A stretch of 39,183 nt of DNA from Prochlorothrix sp035285005 (GTDB lineage Bacteria; Cyanobacteriota; Cyanobacteriia; Prochlorotrichales; Prochlorotrichaceae). Below the pieces are notes generated by a model. That model was not told the origin of the DNA and did no database searches. It saw only the letters and a list, made by a program, of their open reading frames with translations. The stretch lies in assembly GCA_035285005.1 (NCBI GenBank), contig JAYKIB010000088.1, positions 1-39,183 of the forward strand. The letters are read 5' to 3'. Shown here in pieces: positions 17,024 through 24,890 of the stretch. The number at the start of each line of letters is the position of its first letter. Within the stretch, counting starts at the first letter, position 1. Position numbers and translations under genes: made by a program.

Positions 17024-17572
17024 TCAATCCGCTGCCGGGGGAACCGCCACAATCACCTGGGCCTCCCGTAATACCCGATCGCGCCATTGGTAGCCCCGTA
17101 CCACCTCTTCAATCACTACATTAGGCGCAGCATCACTCCGTTCTTCTCGTCCGAGTGCCTTCATGGTGTTTGGATTGAAGGGCTGCCCCAAGGCGAAGAT
17201 GGGCTTCACCTCTTGTCGATCGAGCGCGTCCAACAACGATCGATGGATCACAGCTGTCCCAGTGTGAGCACTCTCTAAAATCTCCGCCATTTGCGCCTTG
17301 AGGGCTGTGGTATTGGCTTCAGATGCCCGGATTGGTTGGCCGCGCAAAGCAGCCCAGATGCCTCGCAACCAGCGCTGCCAGCCCGATCGTCTCGATCGGG
17401 GATGCACATCCACCGCTTGAAAACTTTGCAAATGCTCCCCATGGGCCTGCTGCCAGTGCTGACAGGCTTGATCCAAGGCATCCACAACGTCTAAGAAGTC
17501 TCGAAAAAGCTGTTCCTGCTCCTTCTTAAACTGAACCTTCTGGGCAGCGAGATCGCGGGCTGATGGTGGCAT
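17024..17572 (-). CDS. Divergent GrpE-like nucleotide exchange factor
   Basis: The C-terminal part carries the GrpE signature PNVVIEEVVRGYQWRDRVLREA (about 150-171, two blocks) followed by QVIVAV, and GQPFNPNTMKAL (129-140) corresponds to the GxxFDPxxHEA motif, with the usual His replaced. GrpE releases ADP from Hsp70, which fits the downstream DnaK-like gene. The 182-aa product is unusual in its middle: residues 60-79 form a Trp/Arg-rich amphipathic segment (SRRSGWQRWLRGIWAALRGQ) not found in ordinary GrpE, which might bind membrane. The N-terminal helix (10-40) could form the coiled-coil dimer stalk. It ends about 400 nt before the dnaK-like gene on the same strand. Confidence 0.83.
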   Translation of the reverse strand: MPPSARDLAAQKVQFKKEQEQLFRDFLDVVDALDQACQHWQQAHGEHLQSFQAVDVHPRSRRSGWQRWLRGIWAALRGQPIRASEANTTALKAQMAEILESAHTGTAVIHRSLLDALDRQEVKPIFALGQPFNPNTMKALGREERSDAAPNVVIEEVVRGYQWRDRVLREAQVIVAVPPAAD

Positions 17573-17670
17573 TACAACAGCTCAACACTTTGTAACTGGA
17601 CTCTGAACCTGAGGGATACCGTAACTCACGTTTCTAGGGGAGACGCCTGTCCCGTACAGCCTCCTGGGTG

Positions 17671-17898
17671 TCATTTCCAGCCCCAGCGGTAAGCCCGATC
17701 GAGACACAGTAGCCCCACCCCAATCCCAACTTGCACGGCCCACGGTGCATGGGCAAACCCCACAATAAAACAAATCACTGCGATCGACGCAGCCAAAACC
17801 ACATACACATCTTCATCCGTCTGCCGAAACACCCAAAGAGCGCCCAGAGCCAGCGTCATTGCGAAAAAAGCCATGGCCAGGAAATAGGTTGGAATCAT
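17671..17898 (-). CDS. Small integral membrane protein of unknown function
   Basis: A 75-aa protein that is nearly all hydrophobic, with three likely transmembrane helices: about 4-23 (TYFLAMAFFAMTLALGALWV), 32-48 (VVLAASIAVICFIVGFA) and 53-66 (AVQVGIGVGLLCLD). A charged RQTDEDV loop separates the first two and the end is basic (RAYRWGWK). A GAGAGGTG ribosome binding site lies just upstream of the ATG. It precedes the GrpE-like gene by 98 nt on the same strand, so it may be cotranscribed with the chaperone pair. I recognise no named family. Confidence 0.75.
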   Translation of the reverse strand: MIPTYFLAMAFFAMTLALGALWVFRQTDEDVYVVLAASIAVICFIVGFAHAPWAVQVGIGVGLLCLDRAYRWGWK

Positions 17899-18977
17899 GG
17901 GTCACCTCTCTGTGGAGATCCGTTAACTTAATGGTAAGTTCAGGGTTCTCGAAACCTGACGCCCTCCCCATATTTCTTAGGGAAGCGCAATCTTTATTCA
18001 TAGACCCTGGGCAGGGCACTCCCAGGGCTTTGAAGAACCCCCTGTGCTTTTGAGAAAAATCCACCCAAAAGATAGACAAAGTTGTCAAGTACCGGTAAGG
18101 TAAATATTCGTGGCTAGAAAGTGCGGCTGAAAAAGCCATACACCCCTTCCAGCCTGAAGAAACGTTGTTGACAAGATGCAAGCGCTCGCAGCTCTAGTTC
18201 CACGGGAATTCAGCGGCGATTTTCGAGGCTTGCAACGGAACGGGATACTGGGATACCCATCCTAAGTCCCGCAGGCTGCGTTTTTCACGGTTTTTGGCAC
18301 GGGTATTCGGTTCAGCAATCCCCCAAGCCAATTAATGCAACCGTTAGCTTTTCCCTTGTTTCAGTAGATGGGCTTGCTTCCCTTGACGGTGGCTCAGTGA
18401 CCTCCAACCCACGGGTATGGGAGGTTCTCTAGTCATGCCTCTTGCCATGTCTAGCATCGGTTTGAAGACTAGATGTGGGTTCTGGAAGACACGTAGGCTC
18501 AGCCAGATTGCCTGACTTAGTCGTCCTTTCCAGGGCTGACGTTCTCAGTTGTGCTCACCCTTGGTGGGCTAGCTTTGGCTCTCTACAGAAACAACCCCAA
18601 AAGGGAGAATCACCGCAAGTCCGTGATTCCAGTGCTCCGAATCCCTACACCCCACCGACTAGCAACGCTGTCGCCCTGGGCAGATGTGGGAGAGTCGGAA
18701 CCCTTCACCTTGGTGAAATCATACTTGCAGCTTTAGGCCCCGCCTGTCGTTCATCGTGAACCCTTTCGGCCCCGATGATACTGGGCTTGCCCCCACAGGT
18801 CCCTAAAGCTTCTGGATACCTGGTGGCAAGAGGTCGGTGCCCTTGACCCCAGACTACCCGATGTTGGCAGCAGCTCCGCATCTGAGTCCTATGCCAATAC
18901 GGTAGGCATCCACACTGTCCATGGTTGCAATTGACCCCCCTGGTGAATTCAGCCCTATCCTAAGGAGATGCAAAACT
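17899..18977 (+). promoter_or_regulatory. Long gene-free leader upstream of the ribosomal supercluster
   Basis: This 1.08-kb stretch between a minus-strand gene and rplC has no convincing protein gene; the open frames at 18475-18759 and 18551-18736 overlap each other and lack ribosome binding sites. Several RNA-type inverted repeats occur: CATGTCTAG (18446-18454) with CTAGATGTG (18469-18477), and CTGGAAGAC (18482-18490) with GTCCTTTCCAG (18523-18533), the latter enclosing AGGC/GCCT. The region must carry the main promoter of the cluster. In other bacteria this leader is the target of L4 autoregulation; such a role here is only inference. Confidence 0.5.
18082..18110 (+). promoter_or_regulatory. 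Candidate promoter in the rplC leader
   Basis: TTGTCA at 18082-18087 and TATTCG at 18105-18110, separated by 17 nt. A second TTGACA at 18168-18173 is followed after 17 nt by the poor -10 GCTCTA. Either would give a leader of 0.8-0.9 kb. Weak evidence. Confidence 0.25.
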
Positions 18978-19601
18978 GTGTCTGTTGGTATTCTCGGCAC
19001 AAAATTGGGCATGACCCAAATTTTCGATGAGGACGGAAAAGCCGTACCCATCACCGTCGTTCAAGCTGGCCCCTGTACGATCACCCAGGTCAAAACCAAG
19101 GCAACCGACGGCTACGAAGCGATTCAAGTGGGCTACCAAGAAACCCGTGAAAAGCTTCTGACCAGGCCCGCCCTCGGCCACCTCCAAAAATCCGGTGCCC
19201 CCCCCCTCAAGCATCTGAAAGAGTATCGTCTACCCGAAGCAGCCAGCTACGAACTCGGTCAGCAACTGACCGTCGAGCTATTTGAAGCCGGTCAGTTGGT
19301 CAACGTTTCCGGCACCAGCATCGGTCGCGGATTTGCCGGTTACCAAAAACGCCATAACTTTGCTCGCGGTCCCATGAGCCACGGTTCTAAAAACCACCGC
19401 CTTCCCGGTTCCACGGGCGCAGGCACCACCCCCGGTCGGATCTACCCCGGCAAGCGGATGGCCGGACAGATGGGCAACAAGAAAGTGACAATCCGCAAGT
19501 TGCAAGTTGTCAAAATAGACCTGGAAAATAACCTCCTGCTGATCAAAGGAGCGGTTCCCGGAAAGCCCGGTGCTTTACTGAACATTGCACCCTCTAGCTA
19601 A
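18978..19601 (+). CDS. rplC: 50S ribosomal protein L3
   Basis: Early-assembly 23S rRNA binder whose extension reaches toward the peptidyl transferase centre. The GTG start at 18978 gives MSVGILGTKLGMTQIF, the standard N-terminus, and is preceded by AAGGAG (18962-18967) at good spacing; an in-frame ATG at 18921 only adds non-conserved residues. The 207-aa product has the extension GYQKRHNFARGPMSHGSKNH and the end IKGAVPGKPGALLNIAPS. It is the first gene of the supercluster; rpsJ, which precedes rplC in E. coli, is absent here as in other cyanobacteria. Confidence 0.98.
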   Translation: MSVGILGTKLGMTQIFDEDGKAVPITVVQAGPCTITQVKTKATDGYEAIQVGYQETREKLLTRPALGHLQKSGAPPLKHLKEYRLPEAASYELGQQLTVELFEAGQLVNVSGTSIGRGFAGYQKRHNFARGPMSHGSKNHRLPGSTGAGTTPGRIYPGKRMAGQMGNKKVTIRKLQVVKIDLENNLLLIKGAVPGKPGALLNIAPSS

Positions 19602-19690
19602 CCTATTCAAGTCCTGAGACGGACTTTCACCGTTATTACGGCGAGAAATGAATTAGCTCCCCTGAGCAGCAAACCAGAGAGACAAACGTT

Positions 19691-20323
19691 ATGGCTGAAT
19701 GTGTCGTCCGAAATTGGCAGGGAGAGGAAGCGGGTTCCGCCTCCCTAGACCTGAAAGTTGCAAATCCCGAAAATGCGCCCCACATCGTTCACCGTGCCCT
19801 GCGGCGACAAATGGTGAATGCCCGTCAAGGGACTGTGTCCACCAAGACCCGGTCTGAGGTGCGAGGGGGCGGTCGCAAGCCCTGGCGGCAGAAAGGAACG
19901 GGTCGGGCTCGTGCAGGGTCCACCCGCTCCCCCCTCCTTCCCGGCGGGGGTGTGATCTTTGGTCCTAAACCCAAGGATCACAACATCAAGATGAACCGCA
20001 AGGAACGCCGCCTCGCCCTGCGCACGGCCTTCCAAAGCCGTGTAGAGGATCTGGTGGTGGTGGAAGATTTCGCCGGTCAGCTGTCTCGCCCCAAAACTAA
20101 GGATGTGTTGGAAGCACTCACCCGCTGGGGGGTGGACCTGGAGAGCAAGCTCCTCTTCATTCTGCCGGAGCGCCAGGACAACGTTTATCTGTCGGTGCGG
20201 AATGTGCCCAACATTCGCCTGATTACCAGTCAGAACCTCAATGTGTTCGATCTGCTCCACGCGGACACGATCGTGGTGACGGCCTCAGCCCTTGAAAAAG
20301 TACAGGAGGTGTACGGTGACTAG
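19691..20323 (+). CDS. rplD: 50S ribosomal protein L4
   Basis: 23S rRNA-binding protein whose loop lines the peptide exit tunnel. In the 210-aa product the tunnel loop is clear at about 55-80 (EVRGGGRKPWRQKGTGRAR), followed by FGPKPKDHNIKMNRKERRLA. L4 is an autoregulator of the S10 operon in some bacteria. Its last eight bases overlap the start of rplW, suggesting translational coupling. The 89-nt rplC-rplD gap has no obvious hairpin terminator. Confidence 0.98.
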   Translation: MAECVVRNWQGEEAGSASLDLKVANPENAPHIVHRALRRQMVNARQGTVSTKTRSEVRGGGRKPWRQKGTGRARAGSTRSPLLPGGGVIFGPKPKDHNIKMNRKERRLALRTAFQSRVEDLVVVEDFAGQLSRPKTKDVLEALTRWGVDLESKLLFILPERQDNVYLSVRNVPNIRLITSQNLNVFDLLHADTIVVTASALEKVQEVYGD

Positions 20324-20645
20324 AAAGGCAAAGCCCAAGGCTCCCGTTCAATACGACTCTCGCCAGTTGGCAGACATTATTAAGCGCCCTCTGGTCACTG
20401 AAAAGGCGGTCCAACTGCTGGACAACAACCAGTATGTGTTTGAAGTCGATCGTCGTGCTAGCAAGCCTGAAATCAAGGCGGCCATCCAGGAACTCTTCCA
20501 GGTGACTGTGGTTGGCATCAGCACCATGAACAAGCCCCCCAAAACCCGTCGTATCGGTCGTTTTATGGGGTACAAGCCGCGCTATAAGCGGGCGATCGTT
20601 CGCCTTGCGCCGGAAGACGAAATCGTTCTCTTCCCTGAAGTTTAG
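20316..20645 (+). CDS. rplW: 50S ribosomal protein L23
   Basis: Sits at the tunnel exit and docks trigger factor and SRP. A GTG start at 20316 (MTRKAKPKAPVQYDSRQLADIIKR in two blocks) is chosen because AGGAGGT (20304-20310) lies 5 nt upstream and the gene then overlaps rplD by 8 nt. The 109-aa product has IIKRPLVTEKAVQLLDNNQY and NKPPKTRRIGRFMGYKPRYK, the usual core and extended loop. A start 24 nt earlier is open but has no support. Confidence 0.96.
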   Translation: MTRKAKPKAPVQYDSRQLADIIKRPLVTEKAVQLLDNNQYVFEVDRRASKPEIKAAIQELFQVTVVGISTMNKPPKTRRIGRFMGYKPRYKRAIVRLAPEDEIVLFPEV

Positions 20646-20833
20646 GCTCTTGAAGTCTAGGGGCTCAAGCGAAGGCGATCGGGGAATCCAGGATCAGACT
20701 CAAGCACTGTAGCGGTATCACGACCGCTCAGGATCCAGACCCCCAGCCCGCCAAGCGAAGCCCTATACCCTAGACACTCGTGGATCCAGGACTCGCGGTT
20801 TTGCCGCTGGAGAAACGGGCCCATGAGCAGCGC

Positions 20834-20858
20834 GGGCTGAAGCGAGGTATTTCAGCCC
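20834..20858 (+). promoter_or_regulatory. Hairpin in the rplW-rplB spacer
   Basis: GGGCTGAA (20834-20841) and TTCAGCCC (20851-20858) form a perfect 8-bp stem with loop GCGAGGTAT, 55 nt upstream of rplB. A second small hairpin GCGG-TTTT-CCGC lies near 20795-20807. The 268-nt spacer is unusually long for two genes that are close together in most bacteria. No T-tract follows. Confidence 0.4.
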
Positions 20859-20913
20859 CTGGGATCCACTCCCAAGCCATTCCCAAGACAGTAACCCAAG
20901 ACAGGTTTGAACG

Positions 20914-21777
20914 ATGGGCACCCGTATATATCGACCCTATACCCCTGGCACCCGTGAGCGGATTGTGACGGATTTCTCGGAAATCACCCACAGCAAACCG
21001 GAGAAGTCCCTCACTAAATCTCGCCACCGGGCCAAAGGCCGCAACAATCGAGGCGTAATCACTTGCCGTCACCGGGGGGGAGGCCACAAGCGCCGCTACC
21101 GGATGATTGATTTCCGACGGGATAAGCGGGATATGCCCGCCAAGGTGCTGACCGTTGAGTATGATCCCAACCGCAATGCTCGCATCGCCCTGGTCCAGTA
21201 TCAGGATGGTGAGAAGCGCTACATTCTCCATCCGGCTGGTTTAGCCGTGGAGACTGAAGTGATTGCTGGCACGAATGTTCCCATCGAGGTGGGCAATGCG
21301 ATGCCCCTTTCCTCCGTTCCCCTGGGTACCGCCGTGCACAACGTGGAACTGGTGGCCGGTCGTGGCGGCCAAATTGTCCGGGCGGCTGGGGCTTCGGCTC
21401 AGGTGGTCGCCAAGGAAGGAAACTACGTGGCCCTGAAGCTGCCCTCCGGTGAGGTTCGCCTTATTCGCAAGGAATGCTACGCCACGATCGGTGAAGTGGG
21501 TAATGCTGAGATTCGCAATACCCGCCTGGGTAAAGCGGGTCGCAAGCGTTGGCTTGGTCGCCGTCCTGAGGTTCGCGGTAGTGTGATGAACCCGGTGGAT
21601 CACCCCCACGGTGGTGGTGAGGGCCGTGCTCCGATCGGTCGTTCTGGCCCGGTAACGCCCTGGGGTAAACCCGCCCTGGGCCGCAAAACCCGGAAGAAGA
21701 ATAAGCACAGCAATAAGTACATTCTGCGTCGTCGCCGTCGTTCCTCCAAGCGGGGTCGGGGCGGTCGTGACTCCTAA
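20914..21777 (+). CDS. rplB: 50S ribosomal protein L2
   Basis: Needed for subunit association and peptidyl transferase structure. The 287-aa product starts MGTRIYRPYTPGTRERIV, has the RNA-binding segment HRGGGHKRRYRMIDFRRDK and the C-terminal PVDHPHGGGEGRAPIGR loop containing the conserved His that approaches the catalytic centre. Length is slightly above the E. coli value, as usual in cyanobacteria. A basic tail (LRRRRRSSKRGRGGRDS) ends the protein. Confidence 0.98.
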   Translation: MGTRIYRPYTPGTRERIVTDFSEITHSKPEKSLTKSRHRAKGRNNRGVITCRHRGGGHKRRYRMIDFRRDKRDMPAKVLTVEYDPNRNARIALVQYQDGEKRYILHPAGLAVETEVIAGTNVPIEVGNAMPLSSVPLGTAVHNVELVAGRGGQIVRAAGASAQVVAKEGNYVALKLPSGEVRLIRKECYATIGEVGNAEIRNTRLGKAGRKRWLGRRPEVRGSVMNPVDHPHGGGEGRAPIGRSGPVTPWGKPALGRKTRKKNKHSNKYILRRRRRSSKRGRGGRDS

Positions 21778-21927
21778 AGCGATCGGGCTCACCCTTGGGG
21801 TGCAGCCCCGCTTTCCCGCCGCAGCTTACGGGGTGCGGCACCAGGGCTGGGGTTGGAGCGGATTCCCTCTCAAGCGCTCCCGCCCCAGGCTTTACTCCGA
21901 ATCTAGTGGTTATGTTCGAGGCAAGCT

Positions 21928-22203
21928 ATGGGACGTTCACTGAAGAAAGGGCCATTTGTGGCCGATCATTTGTTGAAAAAGGTGGAAAAACTTAACGCCA
22001 AAGGCGAAAAGCAGGTTATTAAGACCTGGTCGCGGGCTTCTACGATTCTGCCCCAGATGATTGGTCATACGATCGCGGTTCACAATGGGCGGCAACATGT
22101 TCCCGTCTATGTGACTGAGCAAATGGTTGGGCATAAGTTGGGTGAATTTGCCCCCACCCGCACCTTTAAAGGACACATCAAGGATAAGAAGGGCGGACGC
22201 TAA
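21928..22203 (+). CDS. rpsS: 30S ribosomal protein S19
   Basis: 30S head protein at the A-site side that contacts S13. The 91-aa product has the full family pattern: MGRSLKKGPFVADHLLKKVE, TWSRASTILPQMIGHTIAVH, and GEFAPTRTFKGHIKDKKGGR at the C-terminus. It follows rplB after a 150-nt spacer with GC-rich inverted repeats (for example GGAGCG...CGCTCC, about 21857-21880). Confidence 0.98.
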   Translation: MGRSLKKGPFVADHLLKKVEKLNAKGEKQVIKTWSRASTILPQMIGHTIAVHNGRQHVPVYVTEQMVGHKLGEFAPTRTFKGHIKDKKGGR

Positions 22204-22316
22204 CGGTTTGGGGTTTGGAGAGTGATTTTCGTCCCTCTCCCCGGTTCAACCTCCCATCCCTTTGGACTCCTTTTGGACCGTTGACAACCGTCTAGAACAC
22301 GCTTAGGACACTGAAT

Positions 22317-22679
22317 ATGGCAATTGACACAACGACAGAGGCCCAGGCCATTGGGCGCTATATCCGAACTTCTCCTCGAAAGGTGCGCCGGGTCTTAGAC
22401 CAAATTCGGGGCCAATCTTATCGGGATGCTCTCATTCTCCTGGAATTTATGCCCTACCGCGCCTGTGACCCCATCCTGAAGGTGCTGCGATCGGCGGTGG
22501 CTAATGCGGAGCATAACCTCGGACTCAATCCCGCCACCCTCGTGGTTAGCAAAGCCTTTGCTGACCAAGGACCCGTTCTGAAACGCTATCGTCCCCGGGC
22601 CCAAGGACGGGCTTATATGATTCGCAAGCCTACCTGTCACATTACGGTGGCCGTCGCCCCGATCGTGGACGAAAACTAA
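22317..22679 (+). CDS. rplV: 50S ribosomal protein L22
   Basis: Exit-tunnel protein whose beta-hairpin, with L4, forms the constriction. The 120-aa product shows RYIRTSPRKVRRVLDQIRGQ and the hairpin region KRYRPRAQGRAYMIRKPTCH. The macrolide-sensitive loop is present without a visible deletion. Spacing to rpsS is 113 nt. Confidence 0.98.
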   Translation: MAIDTTTEAQAIGRYIRTSPRKVRRVLDQIRGQSYRDALILLEFMPYRACDPILKVLRSAVANAEHNLGLNPATLVVSKAFADQGPVLKRYRPRAQGRAYMIRKPTCHITVAVAPIVDEN

Positions 22680-22771
22680 CCCCTTCCATTGGCTGGGCCG
22701 TGGCTCTTTGCGTCACCCCCGTCACCATTACCGCGCTATTTCGCATCGTCTAAGCAGGAGAGACAAGGTCC

Positions 22772-23503
22772 GTGGGACAAAAGATTCATCCAATTGGTTT
22801 ACGGCTCGGCATTACCCAGGAGCACCGTTCCCGGTGGTTTGCGGATGCCAAACGCTACCCTGGCTTGCTTCAGGAGGACCACCGCATTCGCGGCTATGTG
22901 GAAAAAAACCTCAATAACGCTGGAATCTCCGGCATTCGCATTGAGCGCAAGGCCGATCAAATTGAGCTAGAAATTCGCACCGCTCGTCCCGGCGTTGTTG
23001 TGGGCCGGGGTGGGGCTGGAATCGAGTCCCTGCGCCAGGGTCTCCAAAAACAACTCGGGGATACCGATCGCCAGATTCGCATCAACGTGGTCGAAGTGGA
23101 GCGCGTCGATGCCGATGCTGCTCTCATCGGCGAGTACATCGTCCAGCAACTAGAACGCCGCGTTTCCTTCCGTCGCGTTGTACGCCAAGCGATGCAGCGG
23201 GCACAGCGGGCCGGAGTCCAAGGCATCAAAATTCAAGTCAGTGGTCGCCTCAACGGGGCTGAAATTGCCCGAACCGAGTGGACCCGGGAGGGTCGAGTTC
23301 CCCTCCACACTCTCCGGGCCGACATCGACTACTCCTACAAAACCGCCCAAACCACCTATGGGGTTCTGGGAATTAAAGTCTGGGTCTTCAAGGGAGAGGT
23401 AATCCCGGGCCAGGAAGAAACCAGCAGTGCTCCCCCGGCCCAACCCCGTCGTCGCCAACAGCGTCGTCGCCAGCAGTTTGAAGACCGTTCCAACGAGGAG
23501 TAA
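22772..23503 (+). CDS. rpsC: 30S ribosomal protein S3
   Basis: Forms part of the mRNA entry channel and helicase activity of the 30S head. The GTG start at 22772 (MGQKIHPIGLRLGI) has AGGAG upstream (22757-22761). The 243-aa product contains the KH domain with GRGG in VVGRGGAGIESLRQ and the C-terminal domain GRLNGAEIARTEW. The tail is Gln/Arg-rich (PRRRQQRRRQQFEDRSNEE), a lineage-type extension. Confidence 0.98.
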   Translation: MGQKIHPIGLRLGITQEHRSRWFADAKRYPGLLQEDHRIRGYVEKNLNNAGISGIRIERKADQIELEIRTARPGVVVGRGGAGIESLRQGLQKQLGDTDRQIRINVVEVERVDADAALIGEYIVQQLERRVSFRRVVRQAMQRAQRAGVQGIKIQVSGRLNGAEIARTEWTREGRVPLHTLRADIDYSYKTAQTTYGVLGIKVWVFKGEVIPGQEETSSAPPAQPRRRQQRRRQQFEDRSNEE

Positions 23504-23512
23504 AGCTTAGTC

Positions 23513-23962
23513 ATGTTAAGTCCAAGACGTACCAAGTTCCGCAAGCAACAGCGGGGCCGGATGCGAGGCACCGCCAGCCGAGGTAATACCGTGGCCTTTG
23601 GCGATTTTGGTCTCAAGGCGTTGGAACCCTGCTGGATGACGGCCCGCCAAATTGAAGCTGCCCGTCGAGCCATGACTCGCTACACCCGCCGGGGCGGCAA
23701 GATCTGGATTCGGGTTTTCCCGGATAAGCCGGTCACCATGCGTCCTGCGGAAACCCGGATGGGTTCCGGTAAGGGGAACCCGGAGTTTTGGGTTGCGGTG
23801 GTCAAGCCCGAGCGGATTCTCTTTGAGATTGGGGGCATTGCCCGGGAGACAGCCCAGGAAGCGATGCGCCTTGCCTCCCACAAACTTCCCATTAAGACCA
23901 AGTTTGTGATTCGTGATACCCCTGCCACCCCAGACGCGCCTGCCCAGGAGGATAGTGAATAA
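23513..23962 (+). CDS. rplP: 50S ribosomal protein L16
   Basis: Late-assembly protein that helps position A- and P-site tRNA. It has the standard N-terminus MLSPRRTKFRKQQRGRMRG, RRGGKIWIRVFPDKPVT, and the conserved RMGSGKGNPEFWVAVVKP. At 149 aa it is about 10 residues longer than usual because of an Asp/Pro/Ala C-terminal tail. Its stop shares one base with the rpmC start (TAATG), a translational coupling arrangement. Confidence 0.98.
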   Translation: MLSPRRTKFRKQQRGRMRGTASRGNTVAFGDFGLKALEPCWMTARQIEAARRAMTRYTRRGGKIWIRVFPDKPVTMRPAETRMGSGKGNPEFWVAVVKPERILFEIGGIARETAQEAMRLASHKLPIKTKFVIRDTPATPDAPAQEDSE

Positions 23963-24204
23963 TGGCTCTGTCAAAAGCACAGGACTTCCGCGAGTTAAAC
24001 GATGAAGCCCTCGCCCAGGAAATTCTTGCGGCCAAGCGCCAACTCTTTGATTTGCGCTTCCAGAAAGCCACCCGGCAACTGGAAAATAGCCACCACGAGT
24101 TTAAGCACCTCAAGCACCGCATTGCCCAAATGATGACGGTGGAGCGGGAACGGCAACTGGCTCAGGTCGCTGCCGAGGCAGAGGCCAGCAGCACCGAAGA
24201 CTAG
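23962..24204 (+). CDS. rpmC: 50S ribosomal protein L29
   Basis: Small helical protein at the tunnel exit near L23. The 80-aa product has the helical hairpin FRELNDEALAQEILAAKRQL followed by LRFQKATRQLENSHHEFKHL and HRIAQMMTVERERQLAQ. It overlaps the rplP stop by one base. A short Ala/Glu/Ser tail follows the conserved core. Confidence 0.97.
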   Translation: MALSKAQDFRELNDEALAQEILAAKRQLFDLRFQKATRQLENSHHEFKHLKHRIAQMMTVERERQLAQVAAEAEASSTED

Positions 24205-24243
24205 TGAGTTCAGCAGGTACCCCAAGCAGCGGAGATAAATTCT

Positions 24244-24495
24244 ATGGCGGTTAAAGAACGAGTTGGGTTAGTGGTCAGCGACAAGATGGATAAAACCGTT
24301 GTGGTGGCCATCGAGAACCGGGATGCCCACCCCAAGTACGGAAAGATCGTGATCCGAACCAAACGCTATAAGGCCCACGATGAAAATAACGAGTGCAAAG
24401 TGGGCGATCGCGTTCGCATTCAAGAAACCCGGCCCCTTAGCCGCACCAAGCGGTGGACCGTGGCGGAAATTTTAGATCGATCCAGCGCATCCTAA
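24244..24495 (+). CDS. rpsQ: 30S ribosomal protein S17
   Basis: Early-binding OB-fold protein of the 30S body. The 83-aa product has RVGLVVSDKMDKTVVVAIE and the signature KVGDRVRIQETRPLSRTKRW. It lies 39 nt after rpmC and 29 nt before rplN. An HIP1-type GCGATCGC lies within the coding sequence (about 24404-24411). Confidence 0.98.
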   Translation: MAVKERVGLVVSDKMDKTVVVAIENRDAHPKYGKIVIRTKRYKAHDENNECKVGDRVRIQETRPLSRTKRWTVAEILDRSSAS

Positions 24496-24524
24496 AGCGC
24501 CGAGGAGTACTCAGGAGTACAGCC

Positions 24525-24890
24525 ATGATTCAACAGGAAACCTATCTCAACGTGGCCGACAACAGCGGCGCTCGGAAACTAATGTGTATTCGGGTGCTGG
24601 GTAGTAATCGGCGCTATGCAGGCATTGGCGATGTGATCATCGCCGTGGTTAAGGATGCCATCCCCAACATGCCCATCAAGAAGTCTGATGTGGTGCGGGC
24701 GGTGATTGTACGCACGCGCAAAGGACTGCGACGGGAAAGCGGCATGAGCATCCGGTTTGATGACAATGCCGCGGTCATTATCAACACCGATGGCAACCCC
24801 AGGGGAACACGGGTTTTTGGCCCGGTGGCCCGGGAGCTGCGCGATCGGAACTATATGAAAATTGTGTCCCTCGCACCGGAGGTTCTGTAA
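24525..24890 (+). CDS. rplN: 50S ribosomal protein L14
   Basis: Interface protein that forms intersubunit bridges. The start at 24525 gives MIQQETYLNVADNSGARKLM, the conserved N-terminus; a longer frame from 24453 overlaps rpsQ and is not supported. The 121-aa product has GDVIIAVVKDAIPNMPIKKS and FGPVARELRDRNYMKIVSLA. Its stop is directly followed by the rplX start codon. Confidence 0.98.
   Translation: MIQQETYLNVADNSGARKLMCIRVLGSNRRYAGIGDVIIAVVKDAIPNMPIKKSDVVRAVIVRTRKGLRRESGMSIRFDDNAAVIINTDGNPRGTRVFGPVARELRDRNYMKIVSLAPEVL

Noticed and set aside
18475..18759. 94-codon open frame in the rplC leader
   Set aside because: No ribosome binding site, low-complexity Pro/Ser content, overlapped by another frame; no family recognised.
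10049..18977. tRNA genes in the larger intergenic gaps
   Set aside because: Scanning for T-arm GTTCRA-type sequence with matching acceptor stems gave no convincing cloverleaf.
24453..24524. Upstream in-frame extension of rplN
   Set aside because: Overlaps rpsQ in another frame and does not fit the conserved L14 N-terminus; the same reasoning was applied to the extensions of rpsE, rplQ, rpoA, prfA, rplC and comEC.
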